From positions 1 through 17,795 of the forward strand of contig JBDLJE010000054.1 in the NCBI GenBank assembly GCA_039714575.1: a stretch of DNA of 17,795 nt, read 5' to 3'. Below, piece by piece: positions 7,558 to 14,553 of this stretch. The notes under the pieces are model-generated. The model saw only the letters and a list, made by a program, of their open reading frames with translations, was not told where the DNA came from and searched no databases. Both the position numbers and the translations under genes were made by a program. This stretch comes from Sulfonitrofixus sp039714575 (lineage in GTDB: Bacteria > Campylobacterota > Campylobacteria > Campylobacterales > Sulfurimonadaceae). Numbering within the stretch: position 1 is the first letter of the stretch; each line of letters starts with the position of its first letter.

Positions 7558-9179
7558 CGTAACCTCTTGTGAATAAAAAGTCTAAACTCGTTTATCATCG
7601 AATGTTCACCCACCACGATCATGATGTCACCTTTTTGCAAGGGGGTGTCTGGTTGAGGATTAAAGGTAAATCCCTCAGCTTCAAGCTTGGAGAGACCGAT
7701 GAGAAGCAGGCGGTGTTTACGGATGTGCAGGTCTCCCGCAGTGTCAAAGTTGCCGGCTATGCGTTCATCTACAACGATCTCTTCCATCGCCGCACCCGTC
7801 TCTTCTGCCCGCAGCATACTAAGCGTCTCAAAGGCGATAGGTCTGCCGCTGTACTCTTTAGAGAGAAGGCCTATAAGCTCTTGGGCATAGACAATATTCC
7901 TCGCCCCGGCCAAACGCAGTTTGCGGCGGTTCTGTTTCTCATGAAGCAGAGAGAGGATGTTAATACTGTGATCGATCGAACGAAGGGTCAAGGCGGTATA
8001 GACGTTCAGAATGTCACTGTCTCGCAGCAAGATGACAGCCGTCACCTGTTTCTCAAGATCGACCCCCATCGTCTGGTAACTTGAAAGAGAGGCCGGGTCC
8101 AGTGTCAAAGCGTGCAGTCTGTTCTCTTTTGCCTCTTTAATACGTGCTGCATCTGTGTCCATGACCACAACCTCACGCCCCATTCGGCGCAATTTTGAAG
8201 CGGTCTGTTTTGCAACGATGCCATACCCGCAGATCAGATAAAAATGTTTAAGTTTTTTGATCTCGCCCAAGATCTGGTTTTCACGAATGTCATCCAGTTT
8301 TTCCGTAAAAGCCGTCACAACAATAGAGGTCGCAAAGGAGATGACCGCGATGCCGGAGACAATGACCAGAACAGCCACTGCCCGTCCGGCCTGTGTGATC
8401 GGCGTAACATCACCGTACCCTACCGTAGAGATGGTCACAACAGACCAGTAAAAAGCATCAAAAAGAGAGTGAATGGAAGATGCCGGGTTATTTGACTCCA
8501 TAACGTATATAAGCACCGAAGCGACAAAAACGACAACACTTGCAAAGGTCAAAAGCGTAAAAAGTTCAAACTTCTTATGCGAAAGGACATAGCCGAAGTA
8601 CTGCATGTTCTGGGTGTATCGAAAGATCTTAAAGACACGGAACAGGATAAAGAGGCGCAGTAGACGAAGTTCATGATAGAACGGCATGATCGCTAAAAGA
8701 TCGATGATCGCGGCAAGAGATCGTACATAGTTCCATTTGACATGAAGGACCTTGACAAGTGCCCGTCCTACCCTGAACTTACGCTGCAGCAGCTCATCTT
8801 TTTCATACTGGTTGATAATGATCTCGGAGGAGTCGCTGATGACCCAGAAGCGAAGCAGGTACTCGACTAAAAAGATCGCTGAGATGATATAGTCGTTGAA
8901 AATAGACCAGAAGTCATTTATGGGATGGTTCACTTCCCGGATCAAGATACCGACGCTTGAGAAGATCAGCAGCATCATCATCAGATCAAAATAGCGTTTG
9001 TAAAGGTAAGCGTGGTTTTCTAAAAGATTGTGAAAAAAGTTTTTAGTCGCCTTGTAGTTTGGCGACGTCTTGAGCCCATAGGCAATGTCAACGATAAAGC
9101 TGGCAAAAAGACCTACGTGTCGTTCTTTGTATGATGATGAGGAGAGTGTCTGCTCTTCTTGAGGCGCCTCTTTCATCAA
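7554..9179 (-). CDS. Voltage-gated-type K+ channel with C-terminal RCK domains
   Basis: This 541-residue inner-membrane channel has a six-helix core. An S4-like helix carries basic residues every third position (R172, R175, R181, K184, R187). A pore loop with the canonical selectivity filter TVGYGD is at 252-257, and an inner helix follows to about 293. The cytoplasmic part is an RCK_N domain from about 312 (LICGYGIVAKQ, a GxGxxA variant) and a TrkA_C domain ending the protein. The role is K+ flux gated by voltage and a cytosolic ligand. An unusually long hydrophilic N-terminus of about 60 residues precedes S1. The gene lies six bases after the gatB stop and overlaps the next RCK gene. Confidence 0.9.
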   Translation of the reverse strand: MMKEAPQEEQTLSSSSYKERHVGLFASFIVDIAYGLKTSPNYKATKNFFHNLLENHAYLYKRYFDLMMMLLIFSSVGILIREVNHPINDFWSIFNDYIISAIFLVEYLLRFWVISDSSEIIINQYEKDELLQRKFRVGRALVKVLHVKWNYVRSLAAIIDLLAIMPFYHELRLLRLFILFRVFKIFRYTQNMQYFGYVLSHKKFELFTLLTFASVVVFVASVLIYVMESNNPASSIHSLFDAFYWSVVTISTVGYGDVTPITQAGRAVAVLVIVSGIAVISFATSIVVTAFTEKLDDIRENQILGEIKKLKHFYLICGYGIVAKQTASKLRRMGREVVVMDTDAARIKEAKENRLHALTLDPASLSSYQTMGVDLEKQVTAVILLRDSDILNVYTALTLRSIDHSINILSLLHEKQNRRKLRLAGARNIVYAQELIGLLSKEYSGRPIAFETLSMLRAEETGAAMEEIVVDERIAGNFDTAGDLHIRKHRLLLIGLSKLEAEGFTFNPQPDTPLQKGDIMIVVGEHSMINEFRLFIHKRLR

Positions 9180-9185
9180 CTCTCT

Positions 9186-10610
9186 TTAGCCCAGTTTAGC
9201 TTTGAGCATCTCGTTAACGGTTTGCGGGTTGGCAGTTCCCTTACTCGCTTTCATCGTCTGACCGACAAAGAAGCCGAGTAGTTTATCTTTACCGCCTCTG
9301 TACTGCTCGACCTTATCGCCGTTGGCAGCAATGATCTCATCAATGATCTTCTCAAGAGCACCCGTGTCGTTCATCTGTTTAAGGCCAAGTTTATCGATGG
9401 CATCATCGACGCTGATCTCATTCTCCATCAGGTGGTCAAGAACCTCTTTAGCCGCTTTGCCACTGATCGTCTTGTCTTCAATACGTTTTACAAGCGTTCC
9501 CAGCGTCTTAGCGTCCACAGGTGATGTTATGACTGTCACACCGCCTTTTAGACGTGCCGGTAGCTCCACAGTAAGCCATGTGACTGCATTTTTAGCACTA
9601 ATGCCCTCTGCAAGCATCGCTTCGAAGTAGTGTGCGACCTCTAGTTCTGCCGTAATTACACCTGCATCATACTCACGCATGCCGTATTCAGAGACCAGAC
9701 GCGCCTTCTTCTCATCCGGAAGTTCCGGAATATCTGTGAACGTAGCGAACATATCATCAGGAATGACCGCTTTAAGCAGGTCAGGCTCCGGAAAGTAACG
9801 GTAATCTGCCGCCTCCTCTTTGCCGCGCATCGAACGTGTCTCTTGCTTGACCTGGTCGAACAGACGTGTCTCTTGGCGGATATCTTCATCATAAACACCA
9901 TCTTCCCACGCCTCTACTTGACGCTGAACTTCAACCTCGATCGCTTTTTGGATGAAACGGAAGCTGTTGATATTTTTGATCTCAACACGTGTGTAAAGTT
10001 TTTTGTCACCCTTAGGGCGGATAGAGACGTTAACATCTACACGAAAAGAGCCCTCTTGCATGTTGGCATTAGAGATGTCGAGGTAACGCACGATTGAGTG
10101 CAGTTTTTTCACATACAGTACAGCCTCTTCTGCCGAGAACATGTCCGGTTCAGAGACGATCTCAAGCAACGGCGTGCCCGCACGGTTCAGGTCTACCTTA
10201 GAGATAGAGCCGTCATGGATGTTCTTGCCTGCATCCGCTTCGATATGCGCACGGTTGATACGGATCGTCTTGCTGGTGCCGTCTTCAAAGTCGATGTCAA
10301 GCGTGCCGTGTTCAACAACCGGGGTATAAAGCTGAGTGATCTGATATGCCGTCGGACTGTCCGGGTAGAAGTACGACTTACGGTCAAAGAACGAAGTACG
10401 GTTAACGGTAGCACCGATCGCTGTTCCAAGCATAATAGACTTCTCTAAAACACTTTTGTTAAGAACAGGCAGTGCACCCGGCAGTGCTAAACAGGTCGGA
10501 CAGGTGTTAACGTTGGGACGATCATTAAAGCTCGTAGGGCATGAACAAAAGAGTTTTGTCTCAGTGTTAAGTTGGGTGTGGACTTCAAGGCCGATAACGA
10601 CGTCAAACAT
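9186..10610 (-). CDS. gatB: Aspartyl/glutamyl-tRNA(Asn/Gln) amidotransferase subunit B
   Basis: GatB is the kinase/transamidase subunit of GatCAB. It activates the misacylated Glu-tRNA(Gln) or Asp-tRNA(Asn) for amidation with ammonia from GatA. At 474 residues it is of normal length. It starts with GLEVHTQLNTETKLFC and a Cys cluster for the structural metal site (CSCPTSF...CPTC). The GatB signature ADYRYFPEPDL is near residue 268. The C-terminal third is the helical YqeY-like tRNA-binding domain, ending TMKASKGTANPQTVNEML. AAGGA lies about nine bases ahead of the ATG. It follows the thiE-like gene by 49 bases on the same strand and is six bases ahead of the K+ channel gene. Confidence 0.97.
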   Translation of the reverse strand: MFDVVIGLEVHTQLNTETKLFCSCPTSFNDRPNVNTCPTCLALPGALPVLNKSVLEKSIMLGTAIGATVNRTSFFDRKSYFYPDSPTAYQITQLYTPVVEHGTLDIDFEDGTSKTIRINRAHIEADAGKNIHDGSISKVDLNRAGTPLLEIVSEPDMFSAEEAVLYVKKLHSIVRYLDISNANMQEGSFRVDVNVSIRPKGDKKLYTRVEIKNINSFRFIQKAIEVEVQRQVEAWEDGVYDEDIRQETRLFDQVKQETRSMRGKEEAADYRYFPEPDLLKAVIPDDMFATFTDIPELPDEKKARLVSEYGMREYDAGVITAELEVAHYFEAMLAEGISAKNAVTWLTVELPARLKGGVTVITSPVDAKTLGTLVKRIEDKTISGKAAKEVLDHLMENEISVDDAIDKLGLKQMNDTGALEKIIDEIIAANGDKVEQYRGGKDKLLGFFVGQTMKASKGTANPQTVNEMLKAKLG

Positions 10611-10659
10611 TGGGTTCCTTGTGGAGTGTCAGCCTGATGACTGACTTTTTAAATATTTA

Positions 10660-11217
10660 TTAATTGTCTATAAAATAGCGGATCGAAGCGAAGCCGTAAC
10701 AGCCGCTTTTTTCAACCGCTTTTACCTGCTCCGGCGTAGTGATCCCACCGAGCGCGATAATAGGAAGGCTTATTCTAGCCACTCTTTCATTTAAATCCTC
10801 TAAACCCTTGGGTTCGCCCTTCTCCGGAGTGCTGAAGATGGGGCTGTACGTCACTGCATCAGCACCTCTTTTTTGCGCTTCCAAGATCTCATTTTCGCTG
10901 TGACAAGAGACGATTGTAAAGAGGTTCAAGGCTTTTGCTTTTTCGATCTCATCAAACTGTAGTGATGTCAGATGTATGCCGTAAACATCTAATCGAGCTG
11001 CCAACTCAACATCACCGTGTAACACTGCTTTAGTATTGTCAAACTGCGAACAGACCTCTAAAAACTGCTCCGCGATTTCGGTATAGTTAGAATTGTTTTT
11101 ATCGCGGTAGAGAGCAAAATCAGGCTGATGTTTTTGCAATGTTCTTCGCAACATCATACTAAAACCGGACAGATCCTCTGAATAGAACTTTGGGTCAGTT
11201 ATTAGGTAGGATTTCAT
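10660..11217 (-). CDS. Thiamine-phosphate synthase-like (ThiE/TenI superfamily) protein
   Basis: This 185-residue TIM barrel of the ThiE/TenI superfamily is shorter than typical ThiE (about 210). Recognisable elements are the ALYRDK phosphate/pyrimidine loop (R38, K40), YGIHLTS (79-85), GADAVTYSPIFSTPEKG (118-134), PIIALGGIT (152-160) and a terminal GFASIRYF in place of GVAVVSAI. The usual N-D pair is replaced by HGD (67-69). These departures leave open whether it makes thiamine phosphate, acts as a TenI-like aminase/tautomerase, or does neither. It begins three bases after the B1 stop, so it is probably cotranscribed with that lasso gene, but nothing in it suggests a role in the peptide. It precedes gatB. 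Confidence 0.78.
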   Translation of the reverse strand: MKSYLITDPKFYSEDLSGFSMMLRRTLQKHQPDFALYRDKNNSNYTEIAEQFLEVCSQFDNTKAVLHGDVELAARLDVYGIHLTSLQFDEIEKAKALNLFTIVSCHSENEILEAQKRGADAVTYSPIFSTPEKGEPKGLEDLNERVARISLPIIALGGITTPEQVKAVEKSGCYGFASIRYFIDN

Positions 11218-11220
11218 TAC

Positions 11221-11496
11221 TTAGGCTTGAACCTGTACCAAACCAGCATCAATAAGTTTTTGTACAAATTCGACTATATCTATCTTTAGCTGCTCAGGTG
11301 AAACATCGTACATTTCAATTAGCGCATCATTCGCTTCCTGTAATGTCTTGCCTTCTTGAAGCAACTGCCAAATATCACTACCCACAGCATCAAGTCCGAA
11401 ATAGTTTTCACTTGCCATATCGAGCAGTACCATCTCACCATCAACTTCTTGGGCAAAAATAGTGTCAGGAAATTGTATTTTATGATTGAGATTCAC
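11221..11496 (-). CDS. Lasso peptide B1: PqqD-like RiPP recognition element (RRE)
   Basis: The 91-residue PqqD-family protein is a stand-alone RRE. Its winged-helix fold would bind the precursor leader and present it to the peptidase. Family features are the early beta hairpin with DGEMVLLDMASENYFGLDAVGS, followed by IWQLLQEGKTLQEA and a C-terminal helix ending LIDAGLVQ. This pattern is typical of lasso B1 proteins. The start is GTG at 11496, supported by AAAGG about 11 bases upstream; the next in-frame ATG would remove the first beta strand. It is divergent from the cyclase gene and separated from the other maturation genes. It lies directly ahead of the thiE-gatB unit. The conserved Y-x-x-P-x-L of the precursor is the expected ligand. 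Confidence 0.92.
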   Translation of the reverse strand: MNLNHKIQFPDTIFAQEVDGEMVLLDMASENYFGLDAVGSDIWQLLQEGKTLQEANDALIEMYDVSPEQLKIDIVEFVQKLIDAGLVQVQA

Positions 11497-11560
11497 TTCT
11501 AACCTTTATTAAGTCCTATAGATTTTCTGCTTTATGAGCTTTATCAAGAAAGTCATAATA

Positions 11561-11607
11561 TAATTGAACCCTCTGAACAAATCAGATATTCTCAGAGGGT
11601 TCAATTA
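11561..11607. repeat. Perfect 16-bp inverted repeat in the B1/C divergent region
   Basis: TAATTGAACCCTCTGA (11561-11576) and its exact complement TCAGAGGGTTCAATTA (11592-11607) flank a 15-base loop (11577-11591). The loop contains TCAGA, which could pair alternatively with TCTGA at 11572-11576. It sits in the 198-base region between the diverging B1 and C starts, 64 bases from B1 and 87 from C. No U-tract follows on either strand, so it is not a canonical terminator. An operator or a 5'-leader hairpin is possible. The rest of 11497-11694 is AT-rich with no credible ORF, no obvious tRNA or promoter of good match. Confidence 0.7.
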
Positions 11608-11694
11608 ATACATTGTAGTTAATTTTGTAACAATTACTAATTAAGGTCATGAGTTGATAATAATTTTATGTAAATTTTTTGGACATATTACGTT

Positions 11695-13512
11695 ATGAGT
11701 GGTTTTGTCTCTATTCTAAATCTCGATGGAAAACCGATCAATAAACAACTTCTCCATACTCTTACACAAACATTAAGTTCTCGTGGCCCAGATCGACAAG
11801 ACATATGGATTAATGAGCAGATTGGAATGGGTCATACTCTTTTTCGAACAACCAACGAAGCAGAGTACGAGCAACAGCCTGCCACTCTTGACGGAAAGAT
11901 ATATATTACCTGTAGTGCCCGCATAGATGACAGAGTACACCTTGTAAATAAACTTGGGATGAAAAGAGAAATCAATCTCAAAAAAACTCCTGATTCAGAA
12001 CTGATTTTACATGCCTATAAAAAATGGGGTGAGGATTGTCTTGATCATCTTCTGGGTGATTTCGCTTTTGTAATCTGGGATAGCAGAGTAAAAAAGTTAT
12101 TTTGTGCAAGAGATCGTTTTGGTACCAATCAACTCTATTATACACAGGTGAAAAACTCCTTTATCGTGTCCAATAGTCTACACTGCATGAAACAACATCC
12201 TCTAATCTCAGATACCTTAAATGACAAGGCCATCGCTGGTTTTTTACTGTTTGGAGATCATACATGGTTAGATAAATCCTTAACAGTACTAAATGATGTC
12301 TATTCGCTGCTGCCTGCACATCAACTTGTTTTTTACAATGAAAACATAAATATTCAAAAATATTGGGATATTCCTGACAACATTCCGTTGCTCGACTATC
12401 AAAACAAAAATGACTACATTGAACACTTCCAGGAGGTTTTTAAAACAGCAGTTGCCGATAGAATTCGCACACCATCTGTAGCCATCTCTATGAGTGGTGG
12501 GATAGACTCATCATCTATAGCTGCAACGGTGATGCAACTTCAGGAAGAAAAAAAAATTCCACCTGTTGAACTTAATGCCGTAACAATAGTCTATGATCAT
12601 CTTTTACCATGTAAAGAGCGGTATTATTCAGGTCTGGTTGCAAAGTATCTAGGTATTCCTATTCATTACATCGCAGGAGATGACTACTCTTTTCTAAAAC
12701 CGGCTATAGGAACGACTCGTCCTTTAGAAATTTCACAGCCATCTCTTTGGCTTGATAGTGAAAAAAAGTTCAGCGAGTTAAGTCGTGTTGTTCTAACAGG
12801 AAATTCCGGAGACAATGCTATTACCTATCCATCGTCAATATGGAAAGACACAAGTATTTTAAATATTATTACAAATATGATTAGACTACAACGCCTTTAT
12901 GGGAAAACACCATCATTAAATACCGGTTTGCGAACGAAAGTGAAGAACTTTTTAAAAAATGAAAACAACGATATTAATGCGGCTTATCCATATCCGTTAT
13001 GGTTAAACCCTGATTTTGAAAAAAGATTGAATCTAAAAAAAGAGTGGAAGACTATGTGGAGTCATCTCAAGGAAAAACGATCTGTTAAATCTAGATATTC
13101 AAAACTCGAATCCTCTCTATTAAGACCAGATTGGAGTACTGATGACATCCTTATGAATAGCAGTTTTACAACGTCAGAAAAGAGAGACCCCTTTCTAGAT
13201 CTTCGGATGGTAGAGTTTATCTTAGCTTTACCAGCATTACCTTGGCTTTTTAATAAACATATTTTACGTCAATCAATGAAAGACCGACTACCTAACGAAG
13301 TGCTTTATAGACCAAAAACACCACTGGGAGCATTGGATTTCGCACTAATAAAACAATCAGAAAACAAGTGGTTAAGTGATTGGAAAATGAGGGATAAAAC
13401 TCTATTATATATAAATAACTCAGAAATTACAGAGGAGATATTTAATAGTAAAATTAATGTCTACCTTAATTCACGACCATTTATCTTAGACAATTGGATA
13501 AAGAACAGTTGA
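11695..13512 (+). CDS. Lasso peptide macrolactam synthetase C (asparagine synthetase-like)
   Basis: The 605-residue homologue of AsnB has a class II glutamine-amidotransferase-like N-domain (1-about 210) and an ATP-pyrophosphatase domain. The PP-loop SMSGGIDSSS is at 266-274 and a GNSGDN loop around 369-374. In lasso pathways this enzyme adenylates the core Asp/Glu side chain and closes the ring on the core N-terminus. The glutaminase nucleophile is absent: residue 2 is Ser (M-S-G-F) instead of Cys, as expected for a cyclase that uses a peptide amine rather than ammonia. SRGPDRQD (29-36) is retained. The gene is markedly AT-rich relative to its neighbours. It is convergent with the precursor gene, with eight bases between stop codons, and no strong Shine-Dalgarno sequence precedes the ATG. 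Confidence 0.93.
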   Translation: MSGFVSILNLDGKPINKQLLHTLTQTLSSRGPDRQDIWINEQIGMGHTLFRTTNEAEYEQQPATLDGKIYITCSARIDDRVHLVNKLGMKREINLKKTPDSELILHAYKKWGEDCLDHLLGDFAFVIWDSRVKKLFCARDRFGTNQLYYTQVKNSFIVSNSLHCMKQHPLISDTLNDKAIAGFLLFGDHTWLDKSLTVLNDVYSLLPAHQLVFYNENINIQKYWDIPDNIPLLDYQNKNDYIEHFQEVFKTAVADRIRTPSVAISMSGGIDSSSIAATVMQLQEEKKIPPVELNAVTIVYDHLLPCKERYYSGLVAKYLGIPIHYIAGDDYSFLKPAIGTTRPLEISQPSLWLDSEKKFSELSRVVLTGNSGDNAITYPSSIWKDTSILNIITNMIRLQRLYGKTPSLNTGLRTKVKNFLKNENNDINAAYPYPLWLNPDFEKRLNLKKEWKTMWSHLKEKRSVKSRYSKLESSLLRPDWSTDDILMNSSFTTSEKRDPFLDLRMVEFILALPALPWLFNKHILRQSMKDRLPNEVLYRPKTPLGALDFALIKQSENKWLSDWKMRDKTLLYINNSEITEEIFNSKINVYLNSRPFILDNWIKNS

Positions 13513-13520
13513 GTTTAAAA

Positions 13521-13640
13521 TCATGATGCATGAGCCCAACCACTACCACCATCTTTCAAACCACTATTCCTTCGCGCTTGTGTCATCTTATTAATTGAAT
13601 TAAGTTTCACTAATTTCGGGCTACTATAAATCTTTTTCAT
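13521..13640 (-). CDS. Lasso peptide precursor A (39 aa)
   Basis: The 39-residue product has a 21-residue leader and an 18-residue core. The leader shows the lasso RRE-binding register Y5-x-x-P8-x-L10, with T20 at position -2; the usual Gly between them is Asn14. Predicted cleavage after Q21 gives core ARRNSGLKDGGSGWAHAS. D9 is the only acidic residue in the core, so the Ala1-Asp9 nine-residue ring is the sole possible macrolactam. The tail is GGSGWAHAS with W14 and H16 as likely plugs. The C-terminal Ser18 suits the neighbouring kinase. The gene begins 34 bases after the kinase stop, behind its own extended -10 box. The Shine-Dalgarno sequence is weak (AGAAAG). Its small size makes it easy for gene callers to miss. 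Confidence 0.92.
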   Translation of the reverse strand: MKKIYSSPKLVKLNSINKMTQARRNSGLKDGGSGWAHAS

Positions 13641-13673
13641 TTTATCTACTTTCTACTATATTTGATAACTTAA

Positions 13674-13682
13674 ATTATAACA
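13674..13682 (-). promoter_or_regulatory. Extended -10 promoter for the lasso precursor
   Basis: On the minus strand TGTTATAAT is a perfect extended -10 (TG-n-TATAAT), overlapping the kinase stop codon. No good -35 is present, as is usual for the Campylobacterota housekeeping sigma factor. Predicted transcription start is about 13667, giving a leader of about 27 nt. This would allow the precursor to be expressed above the level of the upstream maturation genes. Confidence 0.55.
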
Positions 13683-14553
13683 TACTGTGTTCACAAATCA
13701 CATCATGCACTTCAGCGAGCCGCTGCATATCCCATGGAACCTGCACACGAAATACTTTTATATGCTTGAGCATTTTTGAAAGATATTCCAATCGCATTGG
13801 TTTCAAATATGAAAACATATAGAGATAATTCGGCAAAAGGGCATCAAACTTCTCAAAACCTTTGATCTCATCCATTGTGATCTCTGCATCACTTTCAACA
13901 CTCTCAAGAGTATAAAAAGCATGAATAGGTTTAAAAGCTGTCGAAAAGTTCTCTACACGAAAACCCAGCTCTTCAAATTTTCTGTAGGGACGATGATAAG
14001 GATGCGAGCCGACCACCATGAACTTGCCATCATCGATAAAGGTCGGCACCTTATCATCCGAGATGAGGGTATGACCCTGCTTAATAAAATGGTCTGTCAT
14101 CGTTGATTTACCACCCATAGACGGAGCAATGAACAAAATGGGCTTACCGTCAACTTCTACCGCTCCTGCATGCAGGAAATCATACATCTCTTCCAACGTA
14201 AAATAGAGTGGCAGAAGCAGATGGATAAACCAGAACGAAAGCAGTTCGGCACTGCCATTTTCATCCAGTACGTAGTAGATAGTACGTTCACCGCCAACCC
14301 AGTAAAAACGGACAACATCTTTGACCTCATAGCACCAAGGCTGGTCAACTTCACAGCCGTCAAACTCCCGGTCAGAGTAGAGATAAACATCCCTTCCATG
14401 TGCCCCGTAAAAGTGGAATCCACATATGATTGAATTTTTAAGATTCTCAGACACATTAGATGATAGTTCAACTTCATAACGCACTTCTGTATCATGAGAG
14501 AGATCCAGAGGAAAGATAATATCACTTTTGATCTTTGTACCGTAGACGATCAT
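13675..14553 (-). CDS. HprK-like lasso peptide kinase
   Basis: The 292-residue protein has an N-terminal beta-rich domain (1-about 120) and a C-terminal HPr-kinase-like P-loop domain. The domain begins LHAGAVEVDGKPILFIAPS, with Walker A APSMGGKST at 143-151 and the ISDDK acidic motif at 164-168. H128 sits at the position of the conserved His in this kinase family. Members in lasso clusters, such as the paeninodin kinase, phosphorylate the C-terminal Ser of the precursor, and the precursor here ends in Ser. I place the start at 14553: GGGGGA lies about five bases upstream and ATGA overlaps the B2 stop. An in-frame ATG at 14565 would add four residues but has no ribosome-binding site. It lacks the HPr-binding context of true HprK. 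Confidence 0.9.
   Translation of the reverse strand: MIVYGTKIKSDIIFPLDLSHDTEVRYEVELSSNVSENLKNSIICGFHFYGAHGRDVYLYSDREFDGCEVDQPWCYEVKDVVRFYWVGGERTIYYVLDENGSAELLSFWFIHLLLPLYFTLEEMYDFLHAGAVEVDGKPILFIAPSMGGKSTMTDHFIKQGHTLISDDKVPTFIDDGKFMVVGSHPYHRPYRKFEELGFRVENFSTAFKPIHAFYTLESVESDAEITMDEIKGFEKFDALLPNYLYMFSYLKPMRLEYLSKMLKHIKVFRVQVPWDMQRLAEVHDVICEHSML

Noticed and set aside
10660..11217. ThiE-like protein as a lasso tailoring enzyme
   Set aside because: It abuts B1 but resembles the ThiE/TenI superfamily throughout and precedes gatB; no known lasso pathway uses such an enzyme.
11561..11607. Rho-independent terminator
   Set aside because: No run of T follows the stem on either strand, and it lies between two divergent starts, where no transcript is expected to end.
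11497..11694. A second lasso precursor in the B1/C spacer
   Set aside because: Every ATG-started frame on both strands stops within about 13 codons, and none shows Y-x-x-P-x-L or a suitable core.
11695..13512. Primary-metabolism asparagine synthetase (asnB)
   Set aside because: The glutaminase Cys is replaced by Ser, and the gene sits with B1, B2, D, kinase and a fitting precursor, so a lasso cyclase is far more likely.
13675..14553. True HPr kinase/phosphorylase of carbon catabolite control
   Set aside because: The N-terminal domain does not look like HprK, no PTS gene is nearby, and it overlaps the B2 gene in a lasso arm whose precursor ends in Ser.
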